Source: Colwellia echini
GTDB lineage: Bacteria; Pseudomonadota; Gammaproteobacteria; Enterobacterales; Alteromonadaceae
Direction of reading: 5' to 3'
NCBI RefSeq assembly: GCF_002843355.2
Contig: NZ_PJAI02000001.1
Location: 186,001 to 250,000 of the forward strand
DNA: 64,000 bases
Within the stretch, counting starts at the first letter, position 1; each line of letters starts with the position of its first letter. The notes under the pieces were generated by a model that did not search any database, had not been told where the DNA came from, and saw only the letters and a list, made by a program, of their open reading frames with translations. Shown here piece by piece: positions 54,450 through 63,400 of this stretch. The position numbers and the translations under genes were made by a program.

Positions 54450-55157
54450 ATGATAGATAATAATAGCCACAATAAATTTTCCTCCAACATTCGAGCTAAG
54501 GCGTTAACTGGTCATAACAAAAATGCAGGTTTTACTTTAATTGAATTGGTTATCGTGGTGGTAATTTTAGGTTTCCTCGCAGCAACAGCTATTCCTAAAT
54601 TTGTTGATTTAACAGGACAAGCTAAACAAGCAAATATTGAAGGTATGGCCGGTGGTTTTGCGACAGGTGTATCGTTAGCTCGTGCTCAATGGGAAGCCGA
54701 AGCCCGTCCGAAAGATACTAGTAATTTGAATATGGTTAATTATGACGGCACCGTGGTTTACTTAACCAGTGAAGATCGCACCACTACACCAGCAATTAGC
54801 CCAGGTTATATTGTTGGTATCACAAGTGGTAATGGTATTAATGGTGTTGGTTCTAATATAACTGTTTCTGATTGTATTGATATTTGGAATAGTTTATTAC
54901 AGCAACCACCAGCAATAACAAGCGACATTGATGATGTTAATGGTAGTGATAACAGCATTAAATATTTAGCAAATTTATCAGGTAGCGGTGCAGCCACCTT
55001 GTGCCACTACCATTTAAAAGAAACATTGGCACGTGATGGTGATGGAGATTATACTGCGCCGGCTACAACAAGCGTGGATACTTTAACCAGTGTAGGTAAT
55101 AGTTTTAGTTACCAACCAGCAAACAGTTCAGTTATTATTTATATAAATGATAACTAA
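54450..55157 (+). CDS. mshB: MSHA prepilin-like protein MshB
   Basis: This 235-residue type IV prepilin has a long basic leader (27 residues) and the cleavage site NAG|FTLIELVIVVVILGFLAATAIPKFVDL. The globular part has two cysteines (SDCIDIWN and ATLCHYHL) that can form the usual pilin disulfide loop. It is longer than MshA and is probably a minor pilin. AAGG lies 9 bases before the ATG. Confidence 0.88.
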   Translation: MIDNNSHNKFSSNIRAKALTGHNKNAGFTLIELVIVVVILGFLAATAIPKFVDLTGQAKQANIEGMAGGFATGVSLARAQWEAEARPKDTSNLNMVNYDGTVVYLTSEDRTTTPAISPGYIVGITSGNGINGVGSNITVSDCIDIWNSLLQQPPAITSDIDDVNGSDNSIKYLANLSGSGAATLCHYHLKETLARDGDGDYTAPATTSVDTLTSVGNSFSYQPANSSVIIYINDN

Positions 55158-55257
55158 TCATAAATTTAAGTAAGTTTAAATAAGCTTATATAAATTATAA
55201 AAAGTGCTAAAACTCGTCATAAAAAATTTAATTTCGTTCATAAGTTGAGGATAAAAC

Positions 55258-55728
55258 ATGAAAAATAGTGTAAATATTAAAGCAAATCAAAAGGGTTTTA
55301 CCTTAATAGAATTAGTAGTCGTAATAGTTATTCTAGGTATTTTAGCGGTAACTGCAGCACCTAAGTTTATCGATTTAACGGGTGATGCTAAAGCGTCAGT
55401 AGTTCAAGCTGTTCAGGGGTCATTGAGCTCGGCTGCTGATATGGCCTATGCCAAGCGTTTGGTATTAGGGGTTAGTGAAGGTGGTACAACAAGTATTGGT
55501 AATTCGACTATTACTTTTGTAAATGGTTATCCTGATGCCGAAACTATCAGTGATTTAATTGATATTAACACTGACGTAAGTAATCCAGACTTTACAATAG
55601 TTGAACAAGCAACAGCTACTACTTTTACTCACGCTCAGGCAGCTACAGCAGCTGAATGCCTTGTGACATACACTGAAGCGGAAGCTGATGAAAAGCCACT
55701 AATAATAAGTACAGTTACTGATTGTTAA
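55258..55728 (+). CDS. mshA: Major MSHA pilin MshA
   Basis: This 156-residue type IVa-like pilin has a short leader and the cleavage site NQKG|FTLIELVVVIVILGILAVTAAPKFIDLTGDAK with Glu5. The body is small and Thr/Ser/Ala-rich, with the C-terminal disulfide cysteines (AAECLV...TVTDC). GAGGA lies 7 bases before the ATG, the best ribosome site in the locus, and a strong terminator follows. Both fit a highly expressed major subunit. The Ser/Thr/Ala-rich stretch would offer O-glycosylation sites to the neighbouring PglL-type enzyme. Confidence 0.9.
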   Translation: MKNSVNIKANQKGFTLIELVVVIVILGILAVTAAPKFIDLTGDAKASVVQAVQGSLSSAADMAYAKRLVLGVSEGGTTSIGNSTITFVNGYPDAETISDLIDINTDVSNPDFTIVEQATATTFTHAQAATAAECLVTYTEAEADEKPLIISTVTDC

Positions 55729-55749
55729 TTTGTATGTATCTTAGGAATT

Positions 55750-55778
55750 AAAAAACCGAGTGAATCTCGGTTTTTTTA
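55750..55778 (+). terminator. Rho-independent terminator of mshA
   Basis: The stem AAAAAACCGAG / CTCGGTTTTTT has a 5-base loop and a T-run. Its A/T symmetry lets it also end transcripts from the minus-strand oligosaccharyltransferase gene. Confidence 0.92.
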
Positions 55779-55910
55779 TGCCTGAAAACCAGTACGGTAT
55801 TCTGCTCTAATATCTAATGGTAGATTTATCGGTAAGCAGATAATGCTATTTATTGTTATATTCTTGATCTTCTTCAAGGAATAATATTCATTCTCGATAA
55901 CATTTTTCTG

Positions 55911-57605
55911 TTATTGATATTTTTCTTGTAACGGACTATTTTTCCAATCACTTTCTTGCGGGTAGGTATGTTTTGCTTCAGCAAGTACTACTTGATATTG
56001 CTCTGTGCGATTTATTTTTTTTAATACCAATAAAACATTGCGATATAGAATAGGTCTCGGTTTGTGTTTTATGCGTTTTAGCGCCCAGTTAAGATAGCTT
56101 GTTAATTTCTCATTATCCTTTTCCTGTAAACCAGATATTAGGATGTGAGCATATACAGCAGCATCTAATCGGCTTTGCCAAGCAATAGGATTAATAATAT
56201 TGTTTAATCGTGCAAAGGCGGTAGGATTTGTTAAATCTTTTTCATGCTCAACTAAAATATGTGCGGTGTGTTGCGCTGTTATCATAAAGGGAACGAAAAT
56301 AGCAGGTATTAATATCGCAAAAAATCTTATTAAAAAGGTTTTATTACAAGAGATAGAGCTTATTTTTGTTTTAGACTGCATGGCGTATTTATCAGATATC
56401 CAAACTAATATTAAAAATACTAACCAATGTGAAACAGAGCTATAAAAAGGAAATTCTAATTGGCTATGTATTAATAATGGTAAGGGTAGTGACAATAAGA
56501 TTAAACCTTGTTTAATCGGGATCTTCAGCCAAGTTACTAAAAATCCAACAATAAAAAAAATAAAAGCAAGTAAGGCGATTAAGCCACCTTCAATAACCCA
56601 AAATAATATTTCGTTATGGGGATGTGCAAAATTAGTTAATGTATCGCCAATTTCAGGATGTTCGATAGCGTAGTTATTAAAATAATCAATAAAACTACGC
56701 TCAAAGTTACCGTAACCAAATCCTAACAGAGGTTTGGTTTTGATCATGTCTATTCCAACTACAATAATGTCATATCGCACATCAGTCGTTTTATAAACAT
56801 GTTCGTCGCGAATAGGTGTGTTTGAGTTATTTAAAGCAGATAAAGCAGAAACTACAGCTAAGAAAACGACCATAAGGTTAATATAAAATTGTTTTTTACT
56901 TTGTTGGTAGATGTATGGGGCACTTAATAACAAGACCAAAAATACGGCAACAAAACCGGTACGAGATTGTAATAAAACAAGTAAAAATGTAGTAATGAAA
57001 AGGCTACTTAACACAAAGCCGTTAAAGAGTTTCGCTTTGTTAAATAATGACTTATTTGTCGAAAAAAATAAGGCTATAGCAAAACCCGTAGCCATGAAGC
57101 TTGCCATGACATTGGGTTGTAAAAACACCCCATGAGGCCTACTTCGTCCAATTTTATAACCGCCCCAATCCCCATCTTCCAATAAAAAAAACTGCACTAA
57201 ACCAAAAGTAGCCTCTAAAGCAACTGCTACAAGTATTAAGCAAAGTAGCTGTAAAGCATCATGCTTTGGTAATTGAAATTGATAAAGTGAAAATAGAAAT
57301 AGTAAACCACCTATTAGAGCCAATACTCTGGGGATAGCATGATCAGTAAATTCAAAATCATAAAAAATAGGAATAACTAAAAAAAGACAGCCTAAACCTA
57401 ACCAAACTAGCATGTTACTGTAATAAATTTTTTTATTTAGTGTAACTTGCCAAAGTCCTAGCGCAATTAATATAGGCGTTATTACCCAAGCAATAACATT
57501 ATAAGAATAATATAAACCTACCCCGCCCGGCGTATCTAAAACTACATGCATACCAATCAGAAAATACAGCACAACGAAAAATTTAAAATAAGGTAATAAA
57601 ATCAA
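55911..57605 (-). CDS. PglL/Wzy-type O-oligosaccharyltransferase
   Basis: This 564-residue polytopic protein has about eleven hydrophobic helices and a C-terminal soluble region (about residues 465-564). A large loop with GRSRPHGVFLQPNVMASFMATGFA matches the Wzy_C/PglL motif (QPN), and the later loop contains FGYGNFERSFIDYF and TNFAHPHNEILFWVIEGG, including the conserved H-PHNE residues of O-OTases and O-antigen ligases. The family transfers lipid-linked glycans to pilins (PglL, TfpO) or to LPS (WaaL). The frame starts at a TTG; a GTG at codon 12 is an alternative. It sits antiparallel between mshA and mshC. Confidence 0.85.
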   Translation of the reverse strand: MILLPYFKFFVVLYFLIGMHVVLDTPGGVGLYYSYNVIAWVITPILIALGLWQVTLNKKIYYSNMLVWLGLGCLFLVIPIFYDFEFTDHAIPRVLALIGGLLFLFSLYQFQLPKHDALQLLCLILVAVALEATFGLVQFFLLEDGDWGGYKIGRSRPHGVFLQPNVMASFMATGFAIALFFSTNKSLFNKAKLFNGFVLSSLFITTFLLVLLQSRTGFVAVFLVLLLSAPYIYQQSKKQFYINLMVVFLAVVSALSALNNSNTPIRDEHVYKTTDVRYDIIVVGIDMIKTKPLLGFGYGNFERSFIDYFNNYAIEHPEIGDTLTNFAHPHNEILFWVIEGGLIALLAFIFFIVGFLVTWLKIPIKQGLILLSLPLPLLIHSQLEFPFYSSVSHWLVFLILVWISDKYAMQSKTKISSISCNKTFLIRFFAILIPAIFVPFMITAQHTAHILVEHEKDLTNPTAFARLNNIINPIAWQSRLDAAVYAHILISGLQEKDNEKLTSYLNWALKRIKHKPRPILYRNVLLVLKKINRTEQYQVVLAEAKHTYPQESDWKNSPLQEKYQ

Positions 57606-57780
57606 AAGAAACTCTTACTGGCAAAGGCAATGCTTGAGTATACAATCTATAGTTAAAGTGTTGTAAGATAATCATTATATTTTTTGTTGATTTTCATTGT
57701 TCTGTTATGGCTAATACCTTCGTTCGATGTTGCTAATTACTGTAAGCAGTACACCAATATTTAAGAATTTATGTTAGGCA

Positions 57781-57812
57781 AATCACAATTCACCTTAATC
57801 ACAATTCACCTT
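57781..57812 (+). repeat. Perfect 16-bp tandem duplication upstream of mshC
   Basis: AATCACAATTCACCTT occurs twice without spacer, 11 bases before the mshC ATG, so it changes the length of the mshC leader. Confidence 0.92.
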
Positions 57813-57822
57813 AGAGAATAAA

Positions 57823-58332
57823 ATGCATCATAAGGGCTTTACCTTAATTGAATTAATTGTTGTGATCATTTTGATCTCAATTCTTGCTGTGTCTATAGCC
57901 CCCAAATTTGATAGCAGTGATAGCTACGAAGCGCATTCTCACCGAGCACAATTAATTGCAGCGCTTCGTTTAACCCAACAACGTGCGATGCAACAAACCG
58001 ATTCAACAGATGGATATTGTCACCAAATTGTTTTTGATAGAGATTATCCGCGTTATGGTATTCCTGATAGAACAAATTGTGATAATACCGCTTTTCCAGC
58101 ACCTGATTCTGAGGGGAAGTGGTCAACCGATGCTACAGGTCACCTAGTTGATGACAGTTACCAAATAAGCTTTAATATTGATGGCGAACCTAACCCCCAG
58201 AGGGTAGCTTTTGATTGGATGGGGCGACCGACAGCGGACTGTGAAGGTGGCTGTATCATTAATATCACTCACCCAACTGCATCTGCGCTACAAATCATAA
58301 TTGAAGAAGAGGGCTATATTCATGCGTTTTAG
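57823..58332 (+). CDS. mshC: MSHA prepilin-like protein MshC
   Basis: This 169-residue prepilin has a four-residue leader (MHHKG|FTLIELIVVIILISILAVSIAPKF). The body carries RAQLIAALRLTQQRAMQQT, GspH-like, and cysteine pairs (CHQIVFDRDYPRYGIPDRTNC, CEGGC). It is a minor pilin homologous to tip pseudopilins. Because the OTase gene upstream runs the other way, the mshC-Q unit needs its own promoter in the 57606-57822 gap. It overlaps mshD by 11 bases. Confidence 0.88.
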   Translation: MHHKGFTLIELIVVIILISILAVSIAPKFDSSDSYEAHSHRAQLIAALRLTQQRAMQQTDSTDGYCHQIVFDRDYPRYGIPDRTNCDNTAFPAPDSEGKWSTDATGHLVDDSYQISFNIDGEPNPQRVAFDWMGRPTADCEGGCIINITHPTASALQIIIEEEGYIHAF

Positions 58333-58900
58333 CTCCCGTTACAAACGAGATAAGCGTCTATTGCAATTAAAGCACAAGGCACAGCATGGCTTTACGTTAA
58401 TTGAACTAATTATTGGTATTGTGTTATTAACAATCTCATTGTCGATTGTGAGTACGTTAATTGCTCCTGCAGAAGAGAAAAGTGCTGATATTGTGCTACA
58501 AATTAAAGCCTCAGAGCTTGCTCAAAGTTTGATGAATGATATTACCAGTCGCGCCTTTGATGACAATTCAGATAAGTCAGGCGGAAGAGTTCGTTGCGGA
58601 GAACCAAACATTGCTACCAATCCATGTACTGATTCGACAAAACTTGGGCCCGAAGCCGGAGAAGAAGGTGACCGAAATAAATTCGATGATGTTGATGATT
58701 TTAACGGTTTTAATGAAAGAGTTAACTCAACGGACGATGCTATCGATACAGGGTATAATCAGTTTTTAATTAATGTTGAAGTAATTTATGCAGGTGAAGA
58801 CTTAGGAATAGATAATACGCAAGCCAAGCGAATTACGGTAACGGTAACGACACCTCTAGGCACTGCTATTGCATTTACTAGTCATAAGGCTAATTTCTAA
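58322..58900 (+). CDS. mshD: MSHA prepilin-like protein MshD
   Basis: This 192-residue minor pilin has a basic leader and the cleavage site KAQHG|FTLIELIIGIVLLTISLSIV. A family stretch LAQSLMNDITSRAFDDNSD and two cysteines follow. ATG 58322 has GAGGG 8 bases upstream, inside the end of mshC. The TTG at 58301 would remove that ribosome site, so I prefer the ATG. Confidence 0.88.
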   Translation: MRFSSRYKRDKRLLQLKHKAQHGFTLIELIIGIVLLTISLSIVSTLIAPAEEKSADIVLQIKASELAQSLMNDITSRAFDDNSDKSGGRVRCGEPNIATNPCTDSTKLGPEAGEEGDRNKFDDVDDFNGFNERVNSTDDAIDTGYNQFLINVEVIYAGEDLGIDNTQAKRITVTVTTPLGTAIAFTSHKANF

Positions 58901-59763
58901 TGCCGCTAATAAAGAGTAAGTCATACGTATTAGCTCAAAAAAATAATAAAGGTTTTACCTTACTTGAAATGATTTTAGTGATTATCATTTTAGGTATTAT
59001 GGGGGCAGGTATAAGTGGTTTTATAACACTATCCACACAAACCTATTTAAACGCGACTAATCGTGACGAGTTAGTTGGTAACGCTCGCTTTGTTATTGAA
59101 CGGCTAAACCGTGAATTACGTAACGCACTACCTAATAGTATACGTATTAAAGATTATAATGGCGGACAAAGTCAGTGTTTGCAATTTACCCCGATTGCAG
59201 CAAGTACCGTTTATAGTGATATTCCAGTCGCCCCCGAGGTTGCAAGTGAAACTCTTACAGTGATCCCTTTTAATAATGCTATCGGAAATTCTTATCAATG
59301 TGACGATAACGACTCTGATAGCGAAAACCACTGCGATGGTTTAGTGACTGTTTATCCTTTAACAAACGATGATATTTATCAAGGTCATAATGATATTACC
59401 GGTAAAACCTTTTTGTTTGAAAAAGTCGCAGCTACTGATATCACATTAGAAAACGCTGTTCATTTTAACGAGGATTCACCGACCCAACGACTTTACCTTA
59501 TTAATAATCAAGTCAGCTACTGCGCTACATCAGGATTTATTTATAGGTATGAGGAGCCAATCACTATTGGTGACCAAGTTACACCACCTGCTTCAAACAA
59601 CGCTATGGTTAAGATGGCAGGATACTTGAATAATAACCTACCTTTTAATTATCAACCCGCGACATTAAAACGTAATGCAGTAGTACAAATACACTTAGCA
59701 TTTGCCAAAAATGATGAAAGTTATGTATTCAATCATGAAATACATATCAATAATGTTCCTTAA
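58900..59763 (+). CDS. mshO: MSHA prepilin-like protein MshO
   Basis: This 287-residue minor pilin overlaps mshD by one base (TAATG). The cleavage site is NKG|FTLLEMILVIIILGIMGAGISGFI. The segment NARFVIERLNRELRNALPNSIRI is typical of GspJ/MshO-like tip subunits. Four cysteines in the body suggest disulfides. A weak hairpin (AAGCCC/GGGCTT, 59813-59833) follows in the gap to mshP. Confidence 0.88.
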   Translation: MPLIKSKSYVLAQKNNKGFTLLEMILVIIILGIMGAGISGFITLSTQTYLNATNRDELVGNARFVIERLNRELRNALPNSIRIKDYNGGQSQCLQFTPIAASTVYSDIPVAPEVASETLTVIPFNNAIGNSYQCDDNDSDSENHCDGLVTVYPLTNDDIYQGHNDITGKTFLFEKVAATDITLENAVHFNEDSPTQRLYLINNQVSYCATSGFIYRYEEPITIGDQVTPPASNNAMVKMAGYLNNNLPFNYQPATLKRNAVVQIHLAFAKNDESYVFNHEIHINNVP

Positions 59764-59918
59764 TTGAAATCTAATCTATTTATGGGTTAGGCAGACAATA
59801 AAATTTCAAGCAAAGCCCCGTTTTACTGGGCTTATTTATGTTATTTTATTGCATAAACACGTGCTTAGCGTTACCTTTAGAATATCCCCGTCATATAAAT
59901 AGTAGTCTTAACGTCAGT

Positions 59919-60422
59919 ATGTTTATTTGTAATCTTCCATTGTCTCACAATAAATTAGTCACTAAATTTCCTCGCGTTACAAAACAACAAGGTAGCTCTA
60001 TAGTATTGGCCTTATTTATAATTATTATATTGACCCTGCTAGGCAGTGTTTTAATGCGTATGATTTCAACCAGCAGCGAAACCGTATCGCAAGAAGTCTT
60101 AGGAACTCGTGCTTATATGGCTGCTAATTCAGCTATGCAGTCTGAATTACAACAACTATTTCCACTAAATAATGCTGCGGGTGTTTGTAATGCCAACAAT
60201 ATTATCACTTATGATTTTCAAACCACAGCTAATGCAGATATCCCTGGTTTGTATGATTGCGATGCAAGTACAACTTGTGTGAATTATTATACGGATACCA
60301 ATAATATTAAATATTATCGGTTAACTAGTACCGGAAAATGCGGCAGCGGAGCAATGGCTGCAGATAGTAAAGTTATTGTTAAAAGCAGCCGAACGATTGA
60401 AATAGAAGCGAGGAGTTTGTAA
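59919..60422 (+). CDS. mshP: MSHA biogenesis protein MshP
   Basis: This is a PilX/GspK-like minor pilin with the processing region TKQQGSSIVLALFIIIILTLLGSVLMRMISTSSETVSQEV, without Glu5 as usual for MshP. Several cysteines follow (GVCNAN, YDCDASTTC, KCGS). The frame is open from ATG 59838, but no start has a good ribosome site. ATG 59919 gives a basic leader of about 21 residues before the processing site, closer to other prepilins, with 167 residues in total. The start remains uncertain. mshQ begins right after the stop. Confidence 0.78.
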   Translation: MFICNLPLSHNKLVTKFPRVTKQQGSSIVLALFIIIILTLLGSVLMRMISTSSETVSQEVLGTRAYMAANSAMQSELQQLFPLNNAAGVCNANNIITYDFQTTANADIPGLYDCDASTTCVNYYTDTNNIKYYRLTSTGKCGSGAMAADSKVIVKSSRTIEIEARSL

Positions 60423-63400
60423 ATGGCTGTTCGTGTATGGTTTTATTTCGTTTTTCTTGTCTTATTTTCTCATGGTGTGAGAGCTGTAGAGTGCCCTGTT
60501 GTTTTTCCTGATGGAATACAAAATAATGATGAGAAAGGGATTATTACCTTCAATTATCATGGACAACTAAAAAATAGCCCCGACAATATTTTAGCAACTA
60601 ATCAAGGTATTATTGATCTTTCAGGTGATGATTGGAATAGCTGTGAAAGTGGAGCTTGTACAGAATCATTTTCTATAGCTCATCCGGTAGATATTACCGA
60701 TTTCGGTGCCGGTGAAGATGGTGATATTACAGCAATTGGCGCAGTAGCAATTACTAAGTCACCAGGAAACTATAAAGACTTATTATTACCTTATCAATCT
60801 TCCTTAACCTTAGAGCCAGGCGATTATTATTTCACAGGTAACTTCATCAATAACTCGCAAAACAATATAGCTATTGATGGTAATGGTGTTGTGAGGATAT
60901 TTGTTCAAGGGATAGTAACATTAGGTTATCAAACGGGGTTGAATGAAAATGGCAGCCCGAGTCAATTGCTATTGTACTCAGCAGATAACATTGCTGTTGG
61001 AAACGAAGTAAATGTTTCTGGGTTTATTTATAGCAAAGAGGACGTCACTATCGCTTATCAGTCTTATGTTAAAGGGGCTATAAGTGCTAAAAACCTGAAT
61101 CCATCCAATACAGAGCAAGTTATTGAATTTTCGGATGAAGTACCTGATTTTGGTGATTTTTGTGAAAAGCCACCAAGTTACTGTGAAATAACTTTTGTAA
61201 ATGGCGCAACTACATTTGGTGGAGGTGAAATAAGAACATCAGGCTCGCCGATTATAGTAAATGACAGTACTGGCATATTAAGGACTGATAAGCTTAACGT
61301 GAAAGACGGTACTTTCATGTGTAATGATATTAATGGTACAGGAGTTAGTCAGAACTGTATTCGAGATACAACGAATGGTGATACTCAAGAATTAAACAAT
61401 ATTCCATTCATTTCAGGTAGTGGCGGTAATTCTCTTAATATTACTTCATCGGTAACTTTAGGTAGTGGTAGTTACGATACTGATACGTTTAAAGATATAA
61501 CCATAAAAGATGGTGGCAATTTAACTTTTTCAAATAATCATAGTGTCTATTATATAAACAAACTTACAGTGCTAGCGGATGATAATGATGGTGATTCAGC
61601 TACAATTAATCTCGCCCCAGGAGATTATTATATAAGCACATTTGATACGAATCAAAATACTACGATTGTTAGTAGCGGTACAGTTAGAGTCTTGATTGAG
61701 AATAGTAGTGACTTTAAGGGGAATACTCGTATGAATATAGGGGGGGCTCCGGAAGACTTCCTTATTTATAATAGAGATGACGATATATATGTTCATGATT
61801 CAAGCGAAATACACGGATTACTATACGCGAAAAATAACCTTAGTTTATATGACTCGGTTAAACTTGTAGGGGCTGCTTCTGGTGGACGTGTAGAGCTAAC
61901 GGACACTAGCCAAATATATTACACCTGTGATGCTTATATTCCTACTCCAGAGCCTATACCTGATCCTAGCTTGAATTATCGTTATGATGAATGTATTTAT
62001 GAGGGTGATCCCAAGCAAGTTATAGATGAGACGGGTAATTATAATGCCGATATTTATGGTGTGCTTAGCCCAGATAGTGATGCCGTTATAAATAACTCGC
62101 TTGATTTAAGCGCTTCAGGAACTTCAGATTGGTTGAGTGTTCCTAAAAATGCTATTAACGGTTTAAATGACTTTAGCGTGTCATTTTGGTTAAAAAAATC
62201 ATCAGACAATACTAATGCCACTGAAACAATTATTCACGCTGTAGGTGACTCTGCAACCGATGACCAATTGATGATTCTACTTAAAGGAGATGGCAGTAAT
62301 AATAGTTATGTTAGGGTATTTGTTGCTGATGTCAGTGTTGATTTAACAACCGATGCAACGTCATTGTCTGATGGCAATTGGAATCATGTAGTGGTTACCA
62401 GACAAGCTAACAATGTATGCTTGTTTGTGAATGGTAATAATACTGATTGTGATGGTGGCGCATCAAGCGACACATTATCAGTAACTCATGATAATGCAGT
62501 TGTAATGGGTTTAGGTAAAGACAGTGTCGAAAATGATGTTTTTGTGTCTGATCAAGGCCTAGAAGCAAAATTAGACGAATTTAAAATTTTCCAAGCAAAG
62601 TTATCTGACAATCAAGTTTTAGAAATATTTACTAATGAAGATAATGGTTTAAATTATAACGGTAGTGATCGAGCCGCACTAGAATGTTGTAGTGCTACTC
62701 CCGGCGAGTTAAGCGCAGTCGGTATTCGAATTGGCGATAATGGCAGTGATACTCAAATAACCACAACAACCGAAGCCCTCGCAATTCATGCCGCGTGGTT
62801 AGCTGCGGGCTCACCTGTAACTGGCTATATAGATAATAACAAATATGAAGTCGCGGCAAGCGGTTCAAGCCAAGCTGATCGTATAGATTTCGGCGGTAGA
62901 GAACATGATTATTCAGATACGCTACCCTATCCCGGTGCGAGTGCAGGTGTTGGAGGGACAGACTTTTTAGTTTATGCCTCTGGCACGCTTCGCTTACCTG
63001 CTGGTGATTACACTATCTATGTAGAGGCTGATGATGGTTTTAGCTTTGTCATGGATTCGTTAGAAGGAGACGTAGTTACATTCAGTAAGTTTGGTAGCTC
63101 AACGGTTGGTGACAGCAATGAATTAAGGTATGAAACACCTACCGGAAACTCAAATACGGGTGGTTCATTTACCTTAACTCAGACTTCTATTTTTAACATT
63201 TCGACGATATTTTTTGAGCGAGGTGGCGGTGATTATTTAGAAGTTTCAATTGCCAATGATATTCGCAGTAATGCTGCACCATCAGGCTATGAAGTTTTAA
63301 AACACGGCGCTCTTAATGGAAAGGTAAGGTTTGGTGACTGTATAATTGGCACACAAATACAGCATTATCAAATAATTCATGATGGTAGAGGCTTAACGTG

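Noticed and set aside
59813-59833. AAGCCC/GGGCTT hairpin between mshO and mshP
   Set aside because: The stem has only six pairs with a nine-base loop and a poor T-run; a full terminator would isolate mshP and mshQ from their operon.
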